In this document: one piece after another, positions 29,701 to 42,540 of the stretch | Layout: the number at the start of each line of letters is the position of its first letter | Numbering within the stretch: position 1 is the first letter of the stretch | Source: Halomonas sp. GD1P12 | GTDB lineage: Bacteria > Pseudomonadota > Gammaproteobacteria > Pseudomonadales > Halomonadaceae | Assembly (NCBI RefSeq): GCF_025725645.1 | Contig: NZ_CP107007.1 | Span: 2,914,001-2,978,000 of the forward strand | Reading direction: 5' to 3' | DNA: 64,000 nt | Made by a program: the position numbers and the translations under genes | Notes under the pieces: generated by a model | What the model saw: only the letters and a program-made list of their open reading frames with translations | Database searches by the model: none | Told to the model about the DNA's origin: nothing

Positions 29701-30996
29701 TTGAGCAAGTCCGGTACCAAAAAGATCCAGGCGATCCGCGGGATGAACGATCTACTGCCCAGCGACAGCCCCCGCTGGCAGTTTTTCGAAGCGAAAGTGC
29801 GCCAGATCATGCAGCGCTACGCCTTCGATGAAATCCGCATGCCCATCGTCGAGCAAACGGCACTCTTCGCCCGCTCGATTGGCGAAGTGACCGATATCGT
29901 CGAAAAAGAGATGTACACCTTCGAGGACCGAAACGGCGATAGCCTGACGCTGCGCCCGGAGGGCACCGCAAGCTGCGTACGCGCGGCCATGGAGCATGGC
30001 CTGCTCTACAACCAGACCCAGCGGCTCTGGTACCAGGGGCCGATGTTTCGCCACGAGCGCCCGCAGAAGGGCCGCTACCGCCAGTTCCACCAGGTCGGCG
30101 TGGAAGCCTACGGTTTCGAAGGCCCGGACATCGACGCCGAGGTGATTCTGCTCTCGGCCCGGCTCTGGAAGGAGCTGGGGCTTTTCGAGCACGTGACCCT
30201 CGAGCTCAACTCACTCGGCTCGCTTGAGGCGCGCGCGGCCTACCGCGATACGCTGGTGGCCTACTTCAACGAGCACTTCGAGCTTCTCGACGAGGACTCC
30301 GTGCGTCGCCTTGAAAGCAATCCGCTGCGCATTCTGGATTCCAAGAACCCGGCCATGGCCGAGATGCTCGACGCCGCGCCGCAGCTTTTGGATCACCTGG
30401 ACGAGGCTTCCATCGAGCACTTCGAGTCGCTGAAAGCCATGCTCGACGCCGCCGGTATCGGCTACGTGGTCAACCCGCGCCTCGTTCGCGGGCTCGACTA
30501 CTACTCGCGCACGGTGTTCGAGTGGACCACCACCGCGCTTGGAAGCCAGGGCACGGTATGCGCCGGCGGGCGCTACGACGGCCTGGTCGAGCAGCTCGGC
30601 GGCAAGCCCACCCCGGCGGTGGGCTTCGCCATGGGCATCGAACGGTTGATTCTGCTGCTCGACACCCTCGATCTCGTCCCGGATGAGGCGCTCGGCAAAA
30701 GCGACGTCTACCTGATGGCAATGGACGACACCGCCACCACCGCCGCGCTGACGCTGGCCGAAACGCTCAGAGCCGAGCTTCCCGCGCTGAAGCTGCAGCT
30801 ACACTGCGGCGGCGGCAGCTTCAAAAGCCGCATGAAGAAGGCCGACAAGAGCGACGCGGCCATCGCCCTGCTACTGGGTGAAGACGAAGTGGCCAACCAG
30901 ACGGTCACGCTCAAGTTCTTGCGCGACGATCGCGAGCAGCAGAGCGTCGCGCAGGCAGCGCTTGTTGCAACGCTTGATGAGCTGATCATCCGCTAA
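29701..30996 (+). CDS. hisS: Histidyl-tRNA synthetase
   Basis: 431 residues from a TTG start at 29701, well placed after AAGGAG, with no closer ATG. It is a class II synthetase: motif 1 region [19 protein letters not shown], motif 2 [25 protein letters not shown] block, the histidine signature [15 protein letters not shown], and motif 3 [13 protein letters not shown]-terminal anticodon-binding domain follows. Confidence 0.97.
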   Translation: MSKSGTKKIQAIRGMNDLLPSDSPRWQFFEAKVRQIMQRYAFDEIRMPIVEQTALFARSIGEVTDIVEKEMYTFEDRNGDSLTLRPEGTASCVRAAMEHGLLYNQTQRLWYQGPMFRHERPQKGRYRQFHQVGVEAYGFEGPDIDAEVILLSARLWKELGLFEHVTLELNSLGSLEARAAYRDTLVAYFNEHFELLDEDSVRRLESNPLRILDSKNPAMAEMLDAAPQLLDHLDEASIEHFESLKAMLDAAGIGYVVNPRLVRGLDYYSRTVFEWTTTALGSQGTVCAGGRYDGLVEQLGGKPTPAVGFAMGIERLILLLDTLDLVPDEALGKSDVYLMAMDDTATTAALTLAETLRAELPALKLQLHCGGGSFKSRMKKADKSDAAIALLLGEDEVANQTVTLKFLRDDREQQSVAQAALVATLDELIIR

Positions 30997-31064
30997 CCCG
31001 ATCAATCGTGTCGGTTCCCGAGGCTTGTCCCGGGGCCCGCCATGCCCGAACAAGGAGACCGCCC

Positions 31065-31721
31065 GTGGCGGAGCTGAGAAGCGAAGAAGAGCAGCTTGAT
31101 GTGATCAAGCGCTGGTGGAAAGAGAACGGCACCTCGCTGATCGCGGGGGCAGTGATCGCCGCGGCCGGTGTGTTCGGCTGGCACGCCTGGCAAGACTACC
31201 AGGAAGGCCAGGCAGCGGCGGCGTCCGTGCGCTACCAGCAGCTTCTGACCATCGCCAACCTGCCAGAGCAAGGCGCCGAGCAGCTCGATAGCGCCAAACA
31301 GCTGGTCAATGAGCTCAACGACGACTACGGCAGCACGCTCTACGCCGAGCTCGGTTTGCTGCTCGAAGCGCGCCTGGCGGTGGGTCAGAACGATCTCGAT
31401 GGCGCCCGGGAGGCGCTCGAGCGCGCCGCCGACGGTGCCTCGCGCGATTACGTTAAGAGCCTGGCCTGGCTTCGCCTGGCGCGTATCGAGATTGCCCAGG
31501 GCAACCCGGAGCAGGCGCTAGAGCTTTTGGACGAGCCGATCGTCGACGCCCTGGCCGCTCAGCGGCTCGACGTTCGCGGCGATGCCTACGCCGCCCTTGG
31601 CGATCGCGACAACGCGCGCCAGGCGTGGCAAGAGGCGCTGGCCGCCGACGGGCAGAGCCAGTCACTTTACGGCATACAGTTTAAGCTAGACGACCTTGGC
31701 GCCAAGGAGGCGACCTCCTAA
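31065..31721 (+). CDS. yfgM: YfgM family tetratricopeptide protein (SecYEG-associated)
   Basis: 218 residues from a GTG start at 31065 after AAGGAGA. It has a short cytoplasmic N-terminus (EEEQLDVIKRWWKENG), one membrane helix (about 20-40, SLIAGAVIAAAGVFGWHAW) and a periplasmic TPR_21 domain. E. coli YfgM is an ancillary SecYEG subunit acting with PpiD. It overlaps the bamB start by one base, in the standard hisS-yfgM-bamB-der order. Confidence 0.92.
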   Translation: MAELRSEEEQLDVIKRWWKENGTSLIAGAVIAAAGVFGWHAWQDYQEGQAAAASVRYQQLLTIANLPEQGAEQLDSAKQLVNELNDDYGSTLYAELGLLLEARLAVGQNDLDGAREALERAADGASRDYVKSLAWLRLARIEIAQGNPEQALELLDEPIVDALAAQRLDVRGDAYAALGDRDNARQAWQEALAADGQSQSLYGIQFKLDDLGAKEATS

Positions 31722-32902
31722 TGACGATCAGCCTTTCCCAACCGTTGATTTCCAAAACGCTGCTGCGCACCGCCCTCGGCGCGGCAGCGTTGGCACTTCT
31801 GGCCGGCTGCGCGAGCAAGGGTGAACCCACCAACGCGCCGACCCCGCTGACCAGTTTCAACGAGACCACGACGGTGTCGAACGTGTGGCGGCAAAACGTC
31901 GGTGACGGCCTGGGCCGCGCCCGCTACCCGATCGCGCCCGCCCGCGAAGGCAATACCGTGTTCGCCGCCGACGCCCAGGGCGTGGTCATGGCGCTGAATG
32001 CGACCAACGGCAACCGCCAGTGGCGTATCGAGCTCGACACGCCGCTTTCCAGCGCCCTGAACGCCATTGCCGGCCAGCTCTATCTGGGCACGCGCAACGG
32101 CGAAGTGATCTCGATCGATCAAAGCGATGGCAGCATCAACTGGCGCTCGCGGGTTTCCAGCGAAGTGCTGGCCGCCCCCCAGGCTAACCCGCAGCTTCTG
32201 ATCGTGCAGAGCGTGGACGGCCAGGTCACCGCGCTCGACCGCGCCACCGGCCAGGAGCGCTGGGTCTATACCAGCAACCAGCCGGCGCTGACCCTACGCG
32301 GCACCGGCACGCCCATGGTGATCGAGCCGGTCACCTTCGTCGGCTCTGCCAACGGCCGTTTGACGACGCTGGATAACCGCAGCGGCCAGCCGCTTTGGGA
32401 TCAGCAGATCGCCACGCCCCGCGGGCGCAGCGAAGTCGAGCGGCTGGTCGATCTGGCCGGTCAGCCGGTACTCAGCCAGGACGGCCGCCTGTTCGTGACC
32501 AGCTACAACGGCCGCGTCGTGGCGCTCGAGGCCACCCAGGGCGGCGTGCTGTGGGAAACCAATCTCTCCAGCCGTCATACACCGGTGCTGGTCGGCAACG
32601 CGCTGTTCGTCGTCACTGACGACAGCCAGATCGTGGCCCTCGATGCCAACAGCGGCCAGGAGATCTGGCGCAACTCGGCGCTCGAAGATCGTCAGCTGAC
32701 CGCTCCCGCCTTCGTCGATGGCCGCCTGGCCGTCGGCGATTTCGAAGGCTACGTACACCTGATCGACGCCCGCGAAGGTTCGATCGTTGGCCGCACGCGG
32801 GTGCATAAATCCGGTATTACCCTGCGCCCGGTCAGCGAAGGCAGCACCCTCCATGTACAGGCCAACAATGGCCGGCTGCAAACGTTGGAAATCGCTCCAT
32901 GA
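31721..32902 (+). CDS. bamB: Outer membrane assembly lipoprotein BamB
   Basis: 393 residues. Signal peptide with lipobox LLAGC (Cys about 30). The mature part is an eight-bladed β-propeller made of PQQ-like repeats ([59 protein letters not shown]). BamB supports BamA in outer-membrane protein insertion. The stop overlaps der by 4 nt. Confidence 0.95.
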   Translation: MTISLSQPLISKTLLRTALGAAALALLAGCASKGEPTNAPTPLTSFNETTTVSNVWRQNVGDGLGRARYPIAPAREGNTVFAADAQGVVMALNATNGNRQWRIELDTPLSSALNAIAGQLYLGTRNGEVISIDQSDGSINWRSRVSSEVLAAPQANPQLLIVQSVDGQVTALDRATGQERWVYTSNQPALTLRGTGTPMVIEPVTFVGSANGRLTTLDNRSGQPLWDQQIATPRGRSEVERLVDLAGQPVLSQDGRLFVTSYNGRVVALEATQGGVLWETNLSSRHTPVLVGNALFVVTDDSQIVALDANSGQEIWRNSALEDRQLTAPAFVDGRLAVGDFEGYVHLIDAREGSIVGRTRVHKSGITLRPVSEGSTLHVQANNGRLQTLEIAP

Positions 32903-34302
32903 CACCCGTCATTGCATTGGTCGGTCGGCCCAACGTGGGCAAATCGACCCTGTTCAACCGCCTGACGCGCTCTCGCGATGCGCTGGTGGCCGACTTTCCC
33001 GGCCTCACCCGTGATCGCAAGTACGGCAACGGCCTGCTGGGCAACAAGGCCTACACCGTTATCGACACCGGCGGTATCAGCGGTGACGAGGAAGGTATCG
33101 ACGCGGCGATGGCCGAGCAGTCGCTGGCCGCCATCGACGAAGCCGACATCGTGCTGTTTCTGGTCGACGGCCGCGCCGGGCTCAACGTCGCCGACGAGGC
33201 GATCGCCAACCACCTGCGGGTCAATCAGAAAAAGACCTGGCTGGTGGTCAACAAGACCGACGGGCTCGAAGAGCACTCGGCCATGGGCGATTTCTGGGGC
33301 TTGGGCATCGGTGATCCCTGGCCGATCGCCGCCGCCCACGGGCGCAACGTCTCGCAGTTGATCGACATCGTGCTCGCGCCGTTTCCCGAGCGCGACGCCG
33401 ACATTCCCGCCGACACCGGCACCAAGGGCATTCGCATCGGCGTCATCGGTCGACCCAACGTGGGTAAATCCACCCTGGTCAACCGGCTGCTCGGCGAGGA
33501 GCGCGTGGTGGTGTTCGACGAGGCGGGCACCACGCGTGACGCCATCGAGATTCCCTTCGAGCGTCGCGGCAAGCCCTACGTGCTGGTCGATACCGCAGGC
33601 GTGCGGCGGCGCAAGAACGTCAGCGAGATCGCCGAGAAGTTCTCGATCATCAAGACGCTGGACGCGATCAAGGAGTGCCACGTCGCCATCATGGTGCTGG
33701 ATGCGCGAAGCGGGCTGGTCGAGCAGGACTTGCACCTGTTGGACTACGTGCTGACCACCGGCCGGGCGCTGGTGCTGGCGGTGAACAAGTGGGACGGGCT
33801 CGAGCATGAAGCCCGGGAGACGATGCGCAGCCAGATCAAGCGCCGGCTGGGCTTTGCCGACTACGCCGAGATGCACTTCATCTCGGCGCTGCACGGCACC
33901 GCCGTGGGCGATCTCTACCCCTCGATCGAGCGCGCGTTCGACGCCGCCAACGCCCACTGGTCGACCAACCGCCTGACCACGCTCTTGCAGGATGCCGTCA
34001 GCCAGCACCCGCCGCCCATGATCAACGGCCGGCGCATCAAGCTGCGCATGGCCCACCAGGGCGGCAGCAACCCGCCGATCATCGTGGTCCACGGCAACCA
34101 GACGAGCTCGCTGCCGGAAGCGTACCGGCGCTACCTGACCAATACCTTCCGCAAGGTACTCAAGGTGCGCGGCACGCCGATGCGCTTCGAGTTCCGTTCC
34201 GGCGACAACCCGTACGACAACATGGCCGGCGCCAGCGACAAGGAAAAGGCCAAAAAACGCGAACTGGGCCGCACGAAAGAGGCGCGTCAGAAACGCCGCT
34301 GA
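32899..34302 (+). CDS. der: Ribosome biogenesis GTPase Der (EngA)
   Basis: 467 residues. Two tandem G domains each show GRPNVGKST (about 8-16 and in the second half), with DTGG and DTAG switch motifs and NKTD/NKWD specificity motifs, followed by the C-terminal KH-like domain ([16 protein letters not shown]). It acts in 50S subunit maturation. It ends the pilF-to-der block and is followed by a strong terminator. Confidence 0.97.
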   Translation: MTPVIALVGRPNVGKSTLFNRLTRSRDALVADFPGLTRDRKYGNGLLGNKAYTVIDTGGISGDEEGIDAAMAEQSLAAIDEADIVLFLVDGRAGLNVADEAIANHLRVNQKKTWLVVNKTDGLEEHSAMGDFWGLGIGDPWPIAAAHGRNVSQLIDIVLAPFPERDADIPADTGTKGIRIGVIGRPNVGKSTLVNRLLGEERVVVFDEAGTTRDAIEIPFERRGKPYVLVDTAGVRRRKNVSEIAEKFSIIKTLDAIKECHVAIMVLDARSGLVEQDLHLLDYVLTTGRALVLAVNKWDGLEHEARETMRSQIKRRLGFADYAEMHFISALHGTAVGDLYPSIERAFDAANAHWSTNRLTTLLQDAVSQHPPPMINGRRIKLRMAHQGGSNPPIIVVHGNQTSSLPEAYRRYLTNTFRKVLKVRGTPMRFEFRSGDNPYDNMAGASDKEKAKKRELGRTKEARQKRR

Positions 34303-34324
34303 GCGTGCCTCCCCCGCCCGAACA

Positions 34325-34353
34325 AGCGCCCGTCTCGAGACGGGCGTTTTTTT
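34325..34353 (+). terminator. Terminator downstream of der
   Basis: CGCCCGTCTC and GAGACGGGCG (34327-34346) form a perfect stem, effectively with a TCGA loop, followed by seven T (34347-34353). Confidence 0.92.
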
Positions 34354-34370
34354 AGCTTCTCGCTCACCCC

Positions 34371-34413
34371 GGCAGCGCTTTGCGCTGCATCGCTGGCTAG
34401 CGCCTGCTCCTAC
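34371..34413 (-). repeat. REP-like element, minus orientation
   Basis: Read on the minus strand it begins GTAGGAGC, continues with an imperfect palindrome and GATGCAG, and ends with a GCAGCGC-AAA-GCGCTGC hairpin. This matches the architecture of the element at 34445-34486 and faces it head to head. Confidence 0.6.
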
Positions 34414-34444
34414 AACGACCCAGTGGTATAAGCGCACGTCAACC

Positions 34445-34486
34445 GTAGGAGCCGAATTCATTCGGCGATGGCGGCGGCAAGCCGCC
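34445..34486 (+). repeat. REP-like element, plus orientation
   Basis: Begins GTAGGAGC, then CCGAATTCATTCGG (hairpin) and GATGGCG, and ends with a GGCGGC-GGCAA-GCCGCC-type hairpin. The GTAGGAGC/GAATTCATTC signature resembles REP sequences spread in Pseudomonas-like genomes. With the minus-oriented copy it makes a BIME-like pair separated by 31 bp. The 304-bp gap 34303-34606 otherwise holds only the der terminator and the next ribosome site. Confidence 0.65.
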
Positions 34487-34606
34487 CTTGCTCGACGGCT
34501 CGCGCGATCTCTGGCCTGGCATGCAAACCAGTTGACAAAGCACGGCGCGCTACCTCAAATAGCCCCACTCCAGCGGTTTTATCGTTGGCTCTTTTCAGGA
34601 GGTCTC

Positions 34607-35221
34607 ATGCGTTACTTACGTGCTCGCGTTCGCTGGCTCGCGCTTTTGAGCGTCACCGTGTGGCTTGCCGGCTGTATGGCCATGCCGCAAACCGCCTTCA
34701 ACGCTTTTCGCCTGTCGGTGACCTCGGCCACCGTCGAGAACGTGCGGGTCGGTTCGTTCGATTTGAACCGCGGGCTCGATACCGCAAGCCTTCCCGCCAT
34801 GCTGGCCTCGAGCGTGCGCTCAGGAAGCCTGCCGATTCAGGCCACCCTCGCACTCGGGTTGGATCTGCCGCGGGGCATGCCGGCGGTGAACATGGCGGGC
34901 TTCAACTGGGCACTCGATATGCCCGGGGCGGACCCTGTCACCGGGCGCTACGGTGAAACCGTGTCGCTGACGCCGGGCGCGGGGCCGAACCTTCGCCTGC
35001 CGCTGTCGCTCGACGTGCTCGCCAGCGACCCGCAGCGCCTGCGCCCGATGATCGACCTGGCCCGTGAACTGGCTGCCCGCGGCTCGCTGCCCCAGGGAAG
35101 CGAGCTTGCGATCACGCCGGGAAGCCTGAGTGGGCTGGGCGTGACGCTGCCCGCCGGGGTACTGACACCGACGCTGCGCTTCAACGTCGGCCCCGACGGT
35201 CAGCTCTCTCAAATACGCTAG
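34607..35221 (+). CDS. Lipoprotein of unknown function, possibly LEA14/WHy-like
   Basis: 204 residues. A signal peptide ends in the lipobox LAGC (Cys about 23), with Met at +2 of the mature protein. The body has alternating β-like segments with VENVRVGSFDLNRGLD, MAGFNWALDMPG and VSLTPGAGPNLRLPLSLDV. This pattern recalls LEA type 2/WHy domains, but the match is weak and I do not claim a function. CAGGAGGT lies just before ATG 34607. It stands between the REP pair and the M48 gene. Confidence 0.7.
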   Translation: MRYLRARVRWLALLSVTVWLAGCMAMPQTAFNAFRLSVTSATVENVRVGSFDLNRGLDTASLPAMLASSVRSGSLPIQATLALGLDLPRGMPAVNMAGFNWALDMPGADPVTGRYGETVSLTPGAGPNLRLPLSLDVLASDPQRLRPMIDLARELAARGSLPQGSELAITPGSLSGLGVTLPAGVLTPTLRFNVGPDGQLSQIR

Positions 35222-35382
35222 CTCACGCACGCCAGCGTTGGCGGCGCGGCCCCAAGCGTGCAGTCTGGCGAATTCGCCGCCCGCATTTGCCCGATCGCTG
35301 CGTTATGATAAAACTACTCGAAACGGGTCGTTTTGAAACGGATCATTCACCTTCATATGGCTTTTGCCGACAAGGAATTTTT

Positions 35383-36183
35383 ATGCGCTGGCTTCGCCCT
35401 TTCGCCGTTACCGCGCTGTGCGCTTCGCTCGCCGCCTGTAGCACCTCGCCCACTGGCCGCTCGCAGCTATTGCTGTTATCGGATGCCGAGCTGAATCAGA
35501 TGGGCCAGCAGGCGTTTTCCCAGTATCAGCAGGACGTGCCGATGGGTGATCAGGCGAGCCTGCGCTACGTGCAGTGCATCACCAATGCCATCGTCGACGT
35601 GCTGCCGGAGCGCCAGCGGAGCATGGACTGGCAGGTGCGCGTGTTCGAGTCCGAGCAGCCCAACGCCTTCGCCCTACCCGGCGGCTACATGGGGGTGAAC
35701 ACCGGCATGCTCGATATCGCTACCAGCCAGGACCAGCTCGCCTCGGTCGTGGGCCACGAAATCGGCCACGTGCTGGCCAACCACGCCAACGAGCGCGCCT
35801 CGACCGAAAGCGCGACCTCGCTGGGGCTGTCGGTGATCTCCAGCGCCGCGGGCCAGTCCGCTGGCGGCCAGCAACTCATGGGCGTGCTGGGAATGGGCGC
35901 GCAGTACGGCATCGCGCTGCCGTTTTCGCGGACTCACGAAAGCGAGGCGGACACCATCGGTCAGAACCTGATGGCCCAGGCCGGTTTCGACCCGCGGGAA
36001 GGCGTGACGCTGTGGGAGAACATGCAGGCGGCGTCCAGCGGCGGCGCGCCGCCCGTGTGGCTTTCGACCCACCCAAGCCAGGGCCAGCGTATCGAAGGGC
36101 TGCAGGCCACCATGGCCCAGGCCGTGTCGCTCTACGAGCAGGCCAGAAGCCAGGGGCGCACGCCGAACTGCCCGCGCCCCTGA
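35383..36183 (+). CDS. M48 family metallopeptidase, LoiP/YggG-like lipoprotein
   Basis: 266 residues. The lipobox LAAC (Cys about 19) directs it to the outer or inner membrane. The zinc protease motif is HEIGH (125-129), within VVGHEIGHVLANHANER, with the third ligand glutamate in THESEADTIGQNLM. The length and AFALPGGYMGVNTGML block fit the LoiP/BepA-like periplasmic proteases that degrade damaged envelope proteins. ATG 35383 follows AAGGAATTTTT. Confidence 0.9.
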   Translation: MRWLRPFAVTALCASLAACSTSPTGRSQLLLLSDAELNQMGQQAFSQYQQDVPMGDQASLRYVQCITNAIVDVLPERQRSMDWQVRVFESEQPNAFALPGGYMGVNTGMLDIATSQDQLASVVGHEIGHVLANHANERASTESATSLGLSVISSAAGQSAGGQQLMGVLGMGAQYGIALPFSRTHESEADTIGQNLMAQAGFDPREGVTLWENMQAASSGGAPPVWLSTHPSQGQRIEGLQATMAQAVSLYEQARSQGRTPNCPRP

Positions 36184-36226
36184 GCGCGCAGGACTTTCTT
36201 CAAGTACCTTTCTTGAATCCCTTCGC

Positions 36227-36253
36227 GGTCAGGCGCGTCCTACGCGCCTGACC
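36227..36253. other. Hairpin between convergent M48 and aroE genes
   Basis: GGTCAGGCGCG (36227-36237) and CGCGCCTGACC (36243-36253) make an 11-bp stem with a TCCTA loop. It is well placed for a bidirectional terminator but lacks T-runs. Confidence 0.5.
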
Positions 36254-36263
36254 GGGCAGGCGC

Positions 36264-38931
<2,668 letters not shown>

Positions 38932-38932
38932 G

Positions 38933-39490
38933 TCAGGCGCGCAGCACCTCGTTGGTCACCAGATCGCGAATGGTGCTGGGCCGGGTCTGGCCACCGAGTT
39001 CGCCATCGAGCATGGCATCGAGCTCGTCGCCGAAAATGGCGCGTACCTCATCAGCGCTCATGGCCGGCGGCTCGGCGGCGCGGTTGGCGGAGGTCGACAC
39101 CAGCGGCCCGCCGAAGGCCTCGCAAAGAGCCCTCATACCGGGGTGGTCGGTCACCCGTAGCGCCACGCTCTGATGGGCGCCGCGCACGAGGCCGTGGCTG
39201 CGCCCGTTATCCGGCACAAGCCAGGTGTGCGGGCCGGGCCAGCTCGCGGCGAGCGGCGCGTGCAGGGCCAGCGGCAGCGACTCGAGCCAGGGGCCGAACT
39301 GCTGGATGCTGGCGGCGACCAGAATGACGCCCTTGGCCGGGTCGCGCTCTTTCAGGCGCATCAGGTGCGCCAGCGCCTCATCGTTGTCCGGGTCGCAGCT
39401 CAGCCCCCATACCGCCTCGGTCGGGCAGGCGATTACGCCGCCCTGGCGCAGGGTCTGGACCACGCGTTGAAGATTGTCCATCGAAGTCAT
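38933..39490 (-). CDS. tsaC: L-threonylcarbamoyladenylate synthase (TsaC/YrdC)
   Basis: 185 residues, matching E. coli TsaC (190). It makes the activated threonylcarbamoyl group for t6A in tRNA. The GGVIACPTEAVWGLSCDPDN region (about 17-36), KERDPAKGVILVAAS and PLVSTSANRAAEPP are the family blocks that bind RNA and ATP. AGGAGG at 5 nt selects ATG 39490 over GTG 39493. The gene lies between dprA and hemF-aroE, a conserved neighbourhood. Confidence 0.94.
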   Translation of the reverse strand: MTSMDNLQRVVQTLRQGGVIACPTEAVWGLSCDPDNDEALAHLMRLKERDPAKGVILVAASIQQFGPWLESLPLALHAPLAASWPGPHTWLVPDNGRSHGLVRGAHQSVALRVTDHPGMRALCEAFGGPLVSTSANRAAEPPAMSADEVRAIFGDELDAMLDGELGGQTRPSTIRDLVTNEVLRA

Positions 39491-39574
39491 CACGGCCTCC
39501 TGTGAATGCGCGGCGCTGCCACGGATCGAATTGCCATCTTACCACGCTCGAGGGTTACCCCGGCTTGATCAACG

Positions 39575-40699
39575 CTACCCCAGGCGCACCCAGCCGCCCG
39601 CTTGCTGAGCCACGCGGCCCTCGAGTTCGAGCATGAGAAGCCTTTGCTGGCACTCGCCTACGCTCTGGTCGGTGTACTGCACCAACAAATCGATCGGCGT
39701 GGGAGTCGAGGAGAGCGCGGCGAGCAGCGTATCCGGCGTATCGAGCGTAAGCGGGTCACTCATCTGGACCGGGGCGGATGTGATGGGTTCCGCAAGGGCC
39801 TGCCCGGCCGTTGGCAGGTACGCGCCGGCCCAGTGGCCGAGCTCCTCGAGGATATCGTCGACGTGGCGGGTGAGAATAGCGCCGCTTTTCAGAAGCGACA
39901 GGCACCCGGCGGCCTGCACGTTATAAAGCGAGCCCGGCAGGGCGAACAGCTCACGGCCCTGCTCCACGGCAAGGCGCGCGCTCACGAGGCTGCCGCTTTT
40001 TTCCGTGGCCTCGATGACCAGCGTGCCAAGCGAAAGCCCGGTGACGATGCGATTACGCCGCGGAAAGTATGCCGGCCGCGCCCGGGTGCCCGGCGGGTGT
40101 TCGGAGAGCACCAGTGCCCGCGGCGTTTGGGTGAGCTTTCGATACAGCGCGCGGTGGCTCGCCGGGTAGATGACATCCACCCCCGAGCCCAGCACCGCCA
40201 CCGTGGCGCCGCCTTCATCGAGGGCGGCCTGCTGGGCCAGGCCGTCCACACCCAGCGCCATGCCGCTGACCACGCACCAGCCGCGACCGGCAAGCGCCCG
40301 GGCAAACTCCCGAGCGTTGCGCCCACCCTCTGCGGTCGGCTTGCGCGTACCCACCATGGCCAGGCGCGGCCCAATCAGCGCGTCGAGATCCCCCAGAGCC
40401 CACAGCACCGGCGGCGGGTCCGGCAGCTCGTCGAGAAGCGCAGGCCAGCGCGGGTGGCCTGGATACAGCACGTGGCGGTGGGGGCCGGCCTCGCACCAGC
40501 CGCGGCTGGCGTCGATCTGCGCCTGAAGCGGGCTTTTATTCGGATGGTCGAGCCAGAGCCTGAGTGCGCTTGCCGCCGGCGCCGGGAGTGCGGCGAGCCA
40601 CCCCTGGGGCCAGTCGGGCGCCTGATCATAAAGCGTCTTGAGCCGGTGCGCGCCCATGTTGGGCAGCGCGGCCAGGGCTAGCCACGCGTTGGCATCCAT
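39575..40699 (-). CDS. dprA: DNA processing protein DprA
   Basis: 374 residues. An N-terminal SAM-like part is followed by the Rossmann DNA-binding domain with LAMVGTRKPTAEGGRNAREFA (about 114-134), GMALGVDGLAQQAAL and FPRRNRIVTGLS, ending in a DML1-like winged helix (LLAALSSTPTPIDLLVQ). DprA loads RecA on incoming single strands in transformation. AGGAGGCGGGT precedes ATG 40699. Confidence 0.95.
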   Translation of the reverse strand: MDANAWLALAALPNMGAHRLKTLYDQAPDWPQGWLAALPAPAASALRLWLDHPNKSPLQAQIDASRGWCEAGPHRHVLYPGHPRWPALLDELPDPPPVLWALGDLDALIGPRLAMVGTRKPTAEGGRNAREFARALAGRGWCVVSGMALGVDGLAQQAALDEGGATVAVLGSGVDVIYPASHRALYRKLTQTPRALVLSEHPPGTRARPAYFPRRNRIVTGLSLGTLVIEATEKSGSLVSARLAVEQGRELFALPGSLYNVQAAGCLSLLKSGAILTRHVDDILEELGHWAGAYLPTAGQALAEPITSAPVQMSDPLTLDTPDTLLAALSSTPTPIDLLVQYTDQSVGECQQRLLMLELEGRVAQQAGGWVRLG

Positions 40700-40757
40700 A
40701 CCCGCCTCCTTTTTAGCTTAAGCTTTTCACCCCGGGCTGTTGGTCCCGATCGTTTCA

Positions 40758-41801
40758 TCAAGGCCTGGGCGTGCGCACCTCATCGCCTATCGCCAGTACG
40801 TTGGAGGCCTGCATCACCAGAGCGTAGCTCATGCGGCTGTAGGGCTTGAAGACCATCAGGAGCCCGCCTTCGGTATTGGGCAGCTGGAACAGCTCCCCGG
40901 TGCGCGGGTCGTTGATGAGTTCGCCCTGCTGATCGACGCGCAGCACGTGCCCGGGCTGAAGGCCATCCTGGGTACCAAGGTCGATGGCGACGACCTGCAG
41001 CCGGCCGATGAAGCGCACCCCGCCGGGGGCGGCAATGATATGGCCGGCCACCTCGGCCTGAGGCGCGCGCGGTTGGAAATCCGCCTCGATTCTGTCATCG
41101 AGCGCGATCACGATGTCGTCGTTGCGCACTTCCTGTCTGGCGCTGAGCGCCTCGACCCGGGCGATCTCGCCCTGCTGATCGATCAGGCGCGCCTCGCCGA
41201 TAAAGACCAGCTCGCGGCCCAACACCTCGCCGCTGGCGGACAGGTAGGGCTCGCCGGGACGATAAAAGCCAAGCGCAACGCCCGTGGGCAGCACACCGCG
41301 CACGTAGAGCGTGTCGCCGGCGCCGCTGATGAAGCGCTGATTCTCGCCACCGACCACGTAGCCAAGCTCCCCCAGCGCCCGGCCCGCCTCCAGAAAGCGA
41401 TGCTGGCGCAAAAACACCTCGACCACGTCCATCGGCAGCGCCCACACCGCCTCGCGCGGCTCGATGGTGCGCACGCGCGGCGAAAGCTTCACCACCGGCT
41501 GGCCGGTTTCCAGCGCAAAGCAGGGAGCACCGGCGCAGTCGCGCAGAATCAGCGTGTCGCCGGGGTAGATCAAGTGCGGATTGCGAATCTGCGGATTGGC
41601 TTCCCAAAGCGACGGCCACTGCCAGGGGTTTTGCAAAAAGCGCGCGGCGATGCCCCAAAGCGTGTCGCCTTTGACCACTACGTAGCGCTCGGGGGCGTCG
41701 CTTCGAATACGCTCCCAGCCCTCGGCGGCGTTGGCGAACGCGGCGACACTCAGCAGCAGCGCGGCGAGGGCACCCAGGCGAAAGGTTTTGTGCACGACCA
41801 T
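40758..41801 (-). CDS. LysM peptidoglycan-binding domain protein
   Basis: 347 residues. A signal peptide (MVVHKTFRLGALAALLLS, cleavage near ANA-AEG at about 25) is followed by one LysM domain (about 38-88, YVVVKGDTLWGIAARFLQNP to YPGDTLIL). The long C-terminal part, with GDTLYVRG and a VVAIDLGTQDGLQPGHVLRV barrel-like segment, has no function I can name. This gene type is regularly found between dprA and def in gammaproteobacteria, divergent from def. The 218-bp gap to def holds both promoters. Confidence 0.88.
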   Translation of the reverse strand: MVVHKTFRLGALAALLLSVAAFANAAEGWERIRSDAPERYVVVKGDTLWGIAARFLQNPWQWPSLWEANPQIRNPHLIYPGDTLILRDCAGAPCFALETGQPVVKLSPRVRTIEPREAVWALPMDVVEVFLRQHRFLEAGRALGELGYVVGGENQRFISGAGDTLYVRGVLPTGVALGFYRPGEPYLSASGEVLGRELVFIGEARLIDQQGEIARVEALSARQEVRNDDIVIALDDRIEADFQPRAPQAEVAGHIIAAPGGVRFIGRLQVVAIDLGTQDGLQPGHVLRVDQQGELINDPRTGELFQLPNTEGGLLMVFKPYSRMSYALVMQASNVLAIGDEVRTPRP

Positions 41802-42019
41802 GGCAGATCCTAAAGCAGTGGCAGCGGCCAACGACACGCCCGCGTGCATGCCCAGAAGTACCGCCAGCGTGATATAGTGGCTTATAGTAAAGCACAGGGT
41901 CGCCCTCGCCCATTGCAACGCGAGCGCGACTTTTTGGCTCCTTTTTCAACCCTACCGCGTTTGAAGCGCCGGGACTCCCCGTTTCAAACCGCAGATTCAA
42001 CAACGGTGATTGTAACGCC

Positions 42020-42532
42020 ATGGCCAAACGTCCCATTCTCGAATTCCCCGATGAGCGCCTGAGAACCAAGGCGAAGCCGGTGGAGACCGTTGACGATGAA
42101 GTTCGAAGCCTGGTCGACGACATGCTGGAGACCATGTACGACGCCCGCGGCATCGGCCTTGCCGCCACCCAGATCGACGTTCACCGCCGCGTGGTGGTGA
42201 TGGACGTCTCCGAGGCGGGCGACTCGCCGCTGGTCATGATCAACCCGCGCTATGAGCCGATCGGCGAAGAGAAGGAGCCGATGTCCGAAGGGTGCCTGTC
42301 GATCCCCGAGCACTACGCCGACGTGCCACGCTTTTTGAAAGTGAAGCTGAACGCTCTGGATCGTCACGGCGAGGCGTTCGAGCTCGAAGCGGACGGGCTG
42401 CTCGCCCACTGCATCCAGCACGAGTACGACCACCTGGAAGGCGTGCTCTTCGTCGATTATCTCTCCGCGCTCAAACGCGATCGCATCCTGAAGAAAATGC
42501 AAAAGCGCCACAAGCTGATGCAGGACGCCTAG
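42020..42532 (+). CDS. def: Peptide deformylase
   Basis: 170 residues. It removes N-formyl groups from nascent proteins. The three motifs are GIGLAATQ (44-51), EGCLS (90-94, metal ligand C92) and HEYDH (134-138, ligands H134 and H138, catalytic E135). def-fmt-rsmB is the conserved order. Confidence 0.97.
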   Translation: MAKRPILEFPDERLRTKAKPVETVDDEVRSLVDDMLETMYDARGIGLAATQIDVHRRVVVMDVSEAGDSPLVMINPRYEPIGEEKEPMSEGCLSIPEHYADVPRFLKVKLNALDRHGEAFELEADGLLAHCIQHEYDHLEGVLFVDYLSALKRDRILKKMQKRHKLMQDA

Positions 42533-42540
42533 ACGCCGTC

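Noticed and set aside
32749..34461. 570-codon minus-strand frame across der
   Set aside because: Antisense to der with both G domains intact; the translated sequence has no recognisable domain and no ribosome site.
40740..41813. 357-codon plus-strand frame opposite the LysM gene
   Set aside because: The minus-strand gene has a signal peptide and a LysM domain; the plus frame has neither a start site nor motifs.
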